Origin: Phoronis australis
Lineage: Eukaryota; Phoronida; Phoronidae
Length of the DNA: 36,157 nucleotides
Reading direction: 5' to 3'
NCBI GenBank assembly: GCA_002633005.1
Contig: NMRA01000050.1
Location: 68,160-104,316 of the forward strand
The position numbers were made by a program, and so were the translations under genes. Every line of letters begins with the position of its first letter. Position 1 is the first letter of the stretch. Positions 18,246 to 36,157 of this stretch are shown here, piece after piece. Under the pieces are notes generated by a model. The model made no database searches, was not told the origin of the DNA, and saw only the letters and a list, made by a program, of their open reading frames with translations.

Positions 18246-18621
18246 CAAGGCGTATCGCATAGTACCGAACGGTTGAACTTATTTTGAGTTCAATGTACAG
18301 TGAGAACTGAATTGTGTTTTGTTACATTTCCTTCACTGACAATCATGAGTTGAAAACTTATTGCGTCATTCACTGCTCCCGAAAAAAGTTCAGAGTCGAT
18401 GCCATTGTTTGTAAAGTGTCACAGAAAGGCCCCAGCATATCCCAGCAAACCTTGGTTCAGCCTGTTTAGGGCACACTGTATTGCCCCATTATTAGTTGGG
18501 ATCTAATGTACCGTGTACGACCTTTTGTACAGCGCAGCAGAAGATAACTGACTTTCAGGGAACTACTTTCTCAAAGAGGTCATTCACAACTGCTGCTATT
18601 GTTGTTTAACAATTAACTTAC

Positions 18622-18860
18622 CAGTGGCGGATCTAGGATATCGCAAGGGGGGCACAACATTTTGTCCGGCTGTAAGCATTTGCACAAACCACGATTGTAG
18701 ATGCGCATAGCACCGAATGGGGGGAGGTTGGGAGGGGGTTTGCCCAGGAATTTTTTCTGTTTTTTCATCTAAAAATCAAGCATTTTCCTTGATTCCTGAA
18801 GTATTATCCAAGAAAAAAGGCAAAAAAAAACCGGAGAACGTGTCAAACAGGTAAAACTGC
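18622..18860. mobile_element. MITE relic with CAGTGGCGGAT end
   Basis: The sequence starting CAGTGGCGGATCTAGG at 18622 matches the left end of the MITE at 4561. No matching right terminus (an ATCCGCCACTG-type end) was found before the next element, so the right border given is arbitrary and the copy is probably truncated or interrupted. Confidence 0.35.
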
Positions 18861-18868
18861 AAGGTAGG

Positions 18869-18937
18869 CCTACCAGAGACTAGAACTCACAACCTGGCGA
18901 ATAGAGGGCGCGTGCTTTACCACTACACCACCACGAT
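18869..18937 (-). mobile_element. tRNA-derived SINE head or tRNA-like relic
   Basis: On the minus strand a box A-like TGGTGTAGTGG (18920-18930) is followed about 31 bases later by a box B-like GAGTTCTAGTC (18878-18888). This is the internal polymerase III promoter layout of tRNA genes and tRNA-derived SINEs. The T-loop departs from GTTCGAATC and the cloverleaf stems are poor, so a functional tRNA is unlikely. A T9 run further on (minus strand, near 18823-18831) could be a terminator. Confidence 0.5.
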
Positions 18938-19109
18938 TTAAAGGAGAATGCCACCCGATTTAATTAGTCTTTTTTGCCGTCTTAATCGGTGTATATCCAC
19001 ATCGCCTCGCATACGGTCGACCTTACCTTGCCAAGAGGTTTCGCGTTAATCTGTGAGGAAGGTGAGAAACGACGCTAGCGAAGTCAGTGGTTCATCTGCA
19101 GAGTGAATG

Positions 19110-19315
19110 CCGCTATGATGGTGCATCGCTGCCGCTTGTCCAAACTATGCAGGTGCGAGGGAAGCGGGTATATCGTTTTTTTCAACTTCTTCGAGAGACC
19201 GAAATGCTTAGGAAGTGGATCGTGGTAGTGAAGAATGAAAAGAACGTTGTAAATATCAAGTACTGTATGAGGCCTTGAAACATGTCCGTGTCTGTGGCCT
19301 GGAATCGTCGACAGC
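19110..19315 (+). pseudogene. Decayed THAP-like zinc-finger frame
   Basis: The plus-strand peptide includes VYRFFQLLRETEMLRKWI then VVVKNEKN. This follows the THAP pattern of an aromatic F-x-x-P-type strand, a helix with the invariant Trp ('R-K-W-I'), and a basic stretch. A nearby out-of-frame continuation reads HVRVCG, like the 'R-V-C-x-x-H-F' end of THAP domains. The first Cys pair would be in a third frame (HRCRLSKLC). Frameshifts and the Leu in place of the usual Pro argue for a relic. THAP domains are the DNA-binding part of P-element and Kolobok transposases. Confidence 0.4.
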
Positions 19316-19336
19316 GCCTGACGAATGCCGGCTTAC

Positions 19337-19506
19337 CAATCCATACGTTTCGTTGTCTGAGCTTGTTCACGGCGCCTGTCTAGTATTTCTTCATCACTGT
19401 ATTCCTGTTCGAATTGATAGCCTATGAAACTTAACGATCCACCTGCGAAGTCTTAATAAGAATCGACCGATGAGCTCTCGTCTAAGTCGGGATTCCGAGT
19501 TGCCAT
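19337..19506 (-). pseudogene. P2X7-tail-like N-terminal exon, broken
   Basis: The minus strand encodes MATRNPDLDESSSVDSY, a stop (19453-19455), then DFAGG and FIGYQFEQEYSDEEILDRRR, ending at TTKRMDW with a donor-like GTAAGC at 19336. Proteins annotated 'P2X purinoceptor 7-like' in many invertebrates have an acidic Ser-rich start and a Y-x-F-E-P-E-Y motif leading to 'N-T-D-W-C-x-C-G-x-C'. The piece matches the part before WCxCG and stops where an intron would start. No following Cys-rich exon was found. Assignment rests on remembered family patterns. Confidence 0.35.
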
Positions 19507-20616
19507 GTTGATGTTTACTGAACGTTCTGTTTCAAAATGAATTATTCTCACCCTAACCAATACTTATATAAAACTGAAACAAAGTCTGCCTCATTAGATG
19601 CAATTTGTAATGCCTTTGAGTGTGCAAATGATTTGAGAAGCCAGCATCACGCGTTACCGGCTGTAGGTGCAATAAGACTAATTGACGGGACACCGAGGCC
19701 GTGTGAGCTCATGCAAATTTATTGTTTGCTGGCAGAAACTGTTGTGAAACAACTCAGTCGATTTCCACCCTACGGCCTGGTGTTAGGGGAGTCTTTATTT
19801 ACATTTACATTAATAAAATAATGATTGTCAATGTACAACTTCTGCCCTGACGGTGCTATGACCAAAGCGGAACCTAAATTCGCGGCTCCCGACGCGGAGT
19901 AAGTAGCTTTGCAGTCATTTGTCGTGGGTAATTCACCAACATAATCACGTGCGCATTACTTTGGCTCACTAGTATAGTATTTTCTTGACTGGAAGTTTAG
20001 TTTCCAACTTTGGCTGGTTTATTTCCGTGATGTCTGATAAGTTTCCGAGCCATTGACCGAGTTAACGATGCGGCCGGCCGCGACGGGCCTGATCGGGCTC
20101 CGAGCCACTGGCCATGATACCAAGCGTTTTGTTTGTTTAGAACTAAAAAAATCACAAGTCTAAAAAACACAGATCTGGGTTCTCCTGTCTGTATCTCACG
20201 GAAAATACTTCGAATTTGTCTCCGAACAGACCCCCAAACTCCTGCTACGGACCTTATTGGCCTGCCGGACTTTGGAGGCTATGGTGTGTCCAAATACCAA
20301 TAAATCCGTAAGAGCGAAATAAAACAACACGTTTTTATAAGAACTCGGTGTATTTTAAAGGTTTTACATCAAAGTTTAATGATTTATTGGTGTTAAACGA
20401 TGAATTCAAGCGATAAGCTGACACCAGTTACCGGTGTTGTGAACTGCTGAACAGACTGCGTGTGAAACCAATTACATGTACGTCATTGGATAGTTTCAAC
20501 ACCTCCGTCTGCCGTCAGGTGTCAGGTAACGCAACCGTACGTGCCGTTATCGAGTAGAACTACTCGATCAAAATTGATACCAATTAGGTTGTTTTTTGGG
20601 TGGCATGCTCCTTTAA

Positions 20617-21124
20617 CTACTAACTGCATACTAAGAGACCTGCTTGTTTATGGTCCACAGCGTTTGCGCGCGAAACCTACTTCTTTTTGTAATGCTTATT
20701 ACACGTTTTATATGTTGTGCAATCGGTTCTTAACAAATTTGTTGTATTTAAAATAATCTTCAAATGCCCAAAAGAGCAAATCCGTTTTTCGTGTTGGCAA
20801 TAATGACGGGATTGCTTTGGAAATCGTCTTAAGTTAAGGTTTGACAAAGAGAGAATTATGAGTTTCTGAGTGAATTACCAAGGCTTCGATTAAAATTCAC
20901 ATCTTACCAATACCTTCTGTTTTTTCATCGTCATTCAGCTTCCATTTTCTTTAAAAAATGAAGTAAATTGTCTTCATTGCACAGTGGAGCAGCCGACGGA
21001 AACGGAGTCGTAGTGCGCAGCGCCACTGCCGGTCGCCTGGGATATTGCGAGAGAGCCCATACTTAGCCGTAGCACAGTTCCGTTACGAATAAGCTGTGTT
21101 CCGAATTTGACACTTGAAATTGGA
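20617..21124. other. Intergenic, no gene seen
   Basis: No recognised gene or repeat between the TTAA-flanked element and the palindrome. Confidence 0.5.
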
Positions 21125-21260
21125 TTATGAGAATAACATTTTTCGAATTTGGTGGTATACCAGTAATGAATCTTTTGCAATTTTACAAGTCACTTGTAGT
21201 AAAATTGCAAAAGATTCATTACTGGTATACCACCAAATTCGAAAAATGTTATTCTCATAA
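21125..21260. repeat. Perfect palindrome, 62-bp arms
   Basis: The left arm (21125-21186) and right arm (21199-21260) are exact reverse complements over all 62 bases, around a 12-base centre (21187-21198). The centre also supports an offset pairing, ACAAGT-C-ACTTGT. The arms end in TTATGAG.../...CTCATAA, so TA dinucleotides sit at both edges, as for a fold-back MITE of the Tc1/mariner type. The peptide readings across it on both strands are mirror artefacts. Confidence 0.9.
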
Positions 21261-24200
21261 AAACGCTGGCGTTCACGCTTATAGGGTCAGCCACGCCAAG
21301 CGTGCGACTTTACTAATATGACGGGGCGCTGGGATCTGTTCCTCAGTGATGCGTATACATTTTTGGGTAACTCCAGAACGAGTGATCCTCAAAACTGCAC
21401 GTCAAAACTTCCAAAAATAAGCGGCTTTACTGGATAAACCAGCTCCGGCGAAAGCTCCTCGACTTCTCGGTGTAATAATGTTTGCTGGAGTTCACTCGAA
21501 ACTGAAGATAAATCTTTTATAGAACAAGTCCAAAATCCGATAAAATGCTTATTTCAAACGTAGAAAACATGACACCTCGGTTACCATTGTTTATTCATTT
21601 TTGATGAAAACCTCTACCCGGTGTCGAAAGTAGTTCTACCAGGTTTCAGTAACCCTTTGAAGCTTGGGAGATCATTAATTGGCCTGCTTGTTATCATACC
21701 AGGCGGGACTAAAGACTGTGCTGGGCAGTTAACTTGACAAAGGAGCCCGGTCGCACGCTCAACACCTCTCACGTCTAAAGTTGCTGAACGTACAGAACGC
21801 CGTCATGATATAATAAAAACAGCTTACGCCCTTCAATTTGCTCTTATCGTATGGTGCTAGTATGGTGGAAGCACTCGAGCGCGGATTTCGTTCAGCCATC
21901 TATGGTTCAACGTTCGATAGGCCTACTATACTCGCCACCGGACCGGGCCGGGTAGCGGATAGCTTACGTGTCGCCCAGGTGAGACGACCCGGCTCTTCGA
22001 GCATACGTCCAAACCTCGACCAATGTCTCCACCTACTCGCTGCACAAAAGACCGCCAAAGTAGCCGTCTATACGAAATTCTTCGCGTTAGGAAATGCCCG
22101 ACCACGTTGCACGACGAAAGAAATTCGTCGACAGTCCAGAGACACTATACCGAAGTTAATGTGCGATAGTTTCTAAAATTATGTCAACGCAATAAAATGT
22201 GATATTTTATGTGTTACTTATAGACAAGAATCTTTTCAAATGTCTAAGTTTTTAAACACTTATTTTGCTAATTTCAAAACTTTTCGAATAGAATGGACTA
22301 AACGAGTCGAAAAGCGTAGATAAATATGGACCTATGCACTTAGGACCAGAGCCGTAGTGCTTTGAAAAACGCTTCAACAATTACAACAAATTCAAACTTG
22401 AAGTGTAAGGTATGGTTTTGCGGTATTTTTCGTCACAAATTCGAATGAAATATCAAAATTGATCTCCGACTTAAAGTTAAGAAGTTGTGTTTTTACAACT
22501 GAAGTTGACAACTAGGCTAAAGTAATAAAGTTTTATGACCGGTCAACTGACAGTGTACAGAGATCACACAATGGGGCTCGTCGCGTACGTAAATCTTATG
22601 CGGATAAATCAACTGAAATCTTTTGTGAGCTACCAGACACTTCGCTCTGTTAAACGCGGCGCTTTCGACCTTTACTTCACCAAGATCTGCTGCGATATGA
22701 CTGTTTCAAAACTTAAAACCACCCTTTAAGTGCGTAACCCTCTGGCAACGAGCATCAATTCTTCACTTCGAGTCGTTTGTCACAAAATAAATGATTATCG
22801 ATATTTCGGGTACCAATTTCGTTCACCGATAAGTCCTCAGTTTAGCAAAAACGTCTTGCACTAGCACTGTTTGACTTTTCGTTGTCTCTTAGACTATGAC
22901 ACCGCGTTTCCATCAGTCACACTTTGGCGGCCTCGCGTCGCTGTCGAAGTGTTTTTGCATGGACTGGCGCACCGAGACCTGGATCAAAATTAACCTTAAT
23001 TTCAGGATGAAAACACCACAGGGAAGACAAATTTCATTCATTTGAACTCTGCAAAAGACTGGGGAGCGGCAGAGTGCAGCTGCCCTTTGAAAATTCGATC
23101 GCCCTAACCGGCTCGGCCGCGGACACCGGCTGTAAGCGGCTTCTACCTGGCGTCCAGCAGTTTTGAGTCGCATTGACGACTGGGCGAGTGGTTAAATATA
23201 TCACTGTTTATGACCTTGAGTTCTTTAAGCTGGTGATTTTGTCATTATCGTGTTCAAATTATCAACCACAACATTCGCTTTTTTTGACGAAGGACCCGGG
23301 TACACCCCCCACCTTCCTCTGACGCAGCGTCACCTATGTGAAATGGTGCGGTACACAATGCTGCTATTTCATTGGCACAGTTGTGCCGAGCGCCACCTGA
23401 AACAATCAGAAGGATAAATGTAATACAGAAGGGTAGGTACTGTGCATTGGTCTTGTTTGATAAGCTATTCGATGTGTTTTCTGTAAATTTACAAATCAAT
23501 TTACTGTAGTGATTTCAGACTCTACTCAATCATTTAACCATAAATCGAATCGTGACCAGCCAAGAACTCGCAGAGTTAGGCCTAGAAGTCGCAGGAAACA
23601 AGAATTTAACGAAGTATCAAGTAATCCACCTACCAGCAGTAGCCTAATTTCCCTATAATTTGCCGAAGGCGTAGTTAGCAATGCATTCTGATTAAGCCCG
23701 AACGCCGGAATACTCTGAAAATTACGCTTAACCCTGACTAAACTACCAAAATTATGTTACCTTTCGAGTATAGGTGGACGCCTTTTAGAGGCATCTGTGC
23801 CCGGTTGCATGAAAGTGAAACGGTGACAATAGGGACTCGACTAAGTTCCCCAAATCTACTACGTATTTGCGTCTTTCTTTACTCAGAGGTGTAATGTTTT
23901 TCTTTAGTTTCATATTTATCATGAGCTGCTCTTTTACCAGTGACATCTTCTAATAACATAACTAAAGTGAGCCCTGGGTTCTATGAAATATTGTCCTTAA
24001 ATTAGGAGCATTTCAGATCCCATGAGACGTACTCTTACGCTAATATTTGGGTTTTGTTACTCCAACGCCTAAGTGAGCTTAAGGCAGGCTAATCAATATG
24101 TCTTAATTGATTCACAAATTATAATGCGTCGATTTTAAAGATTCAAAGATAGCTAAATATTTACTTGAACCTCAATTATAAAAACAGTCATGTTGGTCGT

Positions 24201-25502
24201 CTCCCTTACATTGTGTACGTTTTTCGACTTTGAATTTATTAGGCTAAACATGCCCGTTGTTTATGAACACAATTATCTCCATCAATGCATATTCAGCCAA
24301 ACCCATGAATAGCGATTGCCTCACGTCAGTCTGTGATGGTGGCATCCAGCCTTTGAGGTACCGAGGATTTTGCTGGATCTCTGGGGTAAACAGTGCACAC
24401 CTTCTTGTCCACTTGCGTGCAGATCCTGTTAGCGTTTGATTTGCCTATTGCTTACTAATTATTCAATAATATTGAGAATTCAACATAGAGCTCACTCTTA
24501 ATTTGTATCAATGCCAAACATTGACTTAGTAATGAAACTAAATTAGTATAAGAAAGGACAACCAGTGTTTTTCTTAAATCTACACACACGCAATATATTT
24601 CTAACAGGGATTTAAAGCAGAGTCCCTATTTGGTATCGTTTCATGCAACTGGACATAACAGTTTAAATGTTTGTAACATGTGCTAACAGTCTTGTAACTT
24701 TTTCTGAACGCTCCTTCATTCCTTGAATAAAATTAAAACTGACCTCCAGTATAGTCAACGTGCTCAAGGTCAAATGGAAACGTTCAAAGGTTTATCTTAT
24801 TGAGCTCACCTGTCTGCCAGCCATCCCAATAGGTGGCAGCACAGACAGGAGACCTGTCTAAGGATAGGCCTACCTACTTTCGACTACTTTTTTATGACTT
24901 GCATTTTGTGCATTCATGTAAACTTTTGTTTTTACGGAAAAATATTCTTGATATATAATAAAACATATCAACTTAAGAGAAAATGGATTGACCTGACAGA
25001 AATTTTACAAGTGATAAAAGACAAGAAAAGTGCATACACCTGATTCAGCAATCAGTATGGCACGTGCACAGTGCAAGCTGTTTGTGTAAGGCTTGTCTAA
25101 GATGGTAATGTAACAATGTCATCTGTAATCCAGGTCTTGCTTTAATTTATACTCGGTTTTGGAGTAATTTCCTGTTAAGGAGTAATCTCCCCTAAGTGTA
25201 ACTACTCTGCTTGATATGGCAACCTAGCGGGTTTCTAGTTTATGTGTCAAACCATACATGGTATTTCACACAAAGCAGTTGCATGAATGTTTAAATCACG
25301 ATTTGTACTGTGGAAAACTTCACCATATTTTATTTTTATTCTACAAGAAGCTGCTCCCAAAGTATTGATACAAAACACACACATGTTGCTTGCAACAAAT
25401 CTCCGTTTTCTTTGACTTTGAATTGGATGAAAATTTATCTAGGGGTGGTATTGGACCCAGTCTTGAATTGTCAAACTGTTATAATCACGTTTTATTTTTC
25501 AG
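21261..25502. other. Long non-coding stretch upstream of CUL2
   Basis: No supported exon in 4.2 kb. Two CpG-containing, GC-richer patches (about 21840-22140 and 22910-23170) could include a promoter; no TATA box or initiator was identified. Because the first coding exon starts two bases before the ATG at an acceptor, an untranslated first exon of CUL2 should lie somewhere upstream, perhaps here. Confidence 0.45.
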
Positions 25503-35598
<10,096 letters not shown>

Positions 35599-36157
35599 GT
35601 GAGTTGATTTTTGTGCATGTGATTGTTTTCCTTAGTCTTAAATTTAATTGTGATCTCGTCTGAAAGTGGTTGTAATGTTGGCGTTGTTTTACTCTTGAAC
35701 ATGCATTAAGTATCAGTTTGACTAGTCACATTTACTCTTACTAATTCACGATTGTTGTGTTTTCTACAACTCTGTGATCATTGAAGTGACAGTAGTCGGT
35801 GGGCCAAATCTCATAGCGTTCACCCTTGTGAGTACTTTGGGGGGGCAACCTAGTTTTTTCTATGTGGCTAGATAATATAACTAAAAATCAAATTCCAAAA
35901 AGTTCCCACGTCTACACTTGCACATTTTTTTAAAAAAAGGTGTTTTTGTTGCACAAAATATGATGCATATTCCTGCCACTTGATGGCGCTTTTCTAGTGA
36001 ATTGACCAATCAGAGAGCCAGATTGTATTGTTGTGCTTAGTTACTTCAATATGGCTGCTCCCATGGAATGTGATGTCTGTATAATTCAAGGTTTATCAAA
36101 CAGCACAAAATTGTGATGTCAGAGCCTAAAGAAGCTTAGGAAAGCTTCCTGACGAAA
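35599..36157 (+). other. Start of CUL2 intron 9
   Basis: Begins GTGAGT and runs off the right edge. No exon matching the next conserved block (MPTLFVESVLEVH in human) was found. Confidence 0.75.

Larger units (their letters stand above)
18938..20616. mobile_element. Kolobok-like DNA transposon, degraded
   Basis: TTAA flanks both ends (18938-18941 and 20613-20616). Just inside are inverted repeats AGGAGAATGCCACCC (18942-18956) and, read from the other end, AGGAGCATGCCACCC (20598-20612), matching at 14 of 15 positions. The element between is 1671 bp. TTAA duplications are made by piggyBac and Kolobok transposases; purine-rich termini and a THAP-type DNA-binding domain fit Kolobok. Inside are a broken THAP-like frame on the plus strand and a P2X7-tail-like piece on the minus strand. 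No DDE transposase core was recognised, so the copy is a deleted, non-autonomous derivative. Confidence 0.55.

Noticed and set aside
19087-19278. Intact THAP zinc-finger gene
   Set aside because: The Cys pair and the C-terminal Cys-His part are in other frames, so it can only be a relic.
20974-21321. Two open frames of 64 to 68 codons on opposite strands sharing the same peptide
   Set aside because: The identity is a direct result of the perfect palindrome at 21125-21260.
21838-22176. CpG-containing plus-strand frame of 112 codons
   Set aside because: No domain, no splice partner and an Arg-rich composition typical of a random frame in GC-rich DNA.
23335-23397. Minus-strand exon-like stretch with acceptor TGATTGTTTCAG and donor-like ATAG|GTGACG
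   Set aside because: Only 63 bases, peptide unrecognised, weak donor and no partner exon in the region.

Overview
This window is eukaryotic, from an animal nuclear genome. It carries a spliced cullin-2 gene with nine exons found, a full-length LTR retrotransposon, and a background of MITEs, SINE heads, minisatellites and AT-rich sequence. Most open frames elsewhere are short and show no coding signature. The Gmr1-type retroelement and the general look suggest an invertebrate, possibly a deuterostome (hemichordate, echinoderm or cephalochordate). That assignment is inference; nothing here fixes the species. One N at 15660 inside a G-run shows it is draft assembly.

Layout. 1-5257 is non-coding: an A-run, a TA/CA microsatellite, a G-quadruplex-like run, a CTTAAG-rich AT block and a 166-bp MITE. 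5263-11510 is a 6248-bp minus-strand Ty3/gypsy-family element with two 781-bp LTRs and a CGGTT target-site duplication. Its order is Gag-protease, integrase, reverse transcriptase-RNase H, the copia-like order known from the Gmr1 clade. Its LTRs hold a TATA box preceded by perfect heat-shock elements. Five lesions or interruptions break the pol region, yet the LTRs differ at only about 15 positions. 11516-18600 is mostly non-coding, with two candidate isolated minus-strand exons: an AHSA1-like SRPBCC fragment (12464-12596) and a Notch-ligand MNNL-like exon (16009-16199). 18938-20616 is a TTAA-flanked element with inverted ends and a decayed THAP-like frame, best explained as a Kolobok-type DNA transposon; it also holds a minus-strand piece resembling the P2X7 C-terminal-domain family. 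21125-21260 is a perfect 62-bp-arm palindrome.

25503 to the right edge is the plus-strand CUL2 gene. Nine exons join in phase to 334 codons, a little under half of a normal cullin-2; the rest lies beyond the window. Its first coding intron has all the signals of a U12-type AT-AC intron. Other introns host a 240-bp fold-back MITE, a tRNA-derived SINE head and several minisatellites.

Functionally, cullin-2 is the only host gene identified with confidence. It is the scaffold of the elongin BC/CUL2/RBX1 ubiquitin ligases (for example with VHL). The transposons are independent of it, apart from those sitting in its introns.
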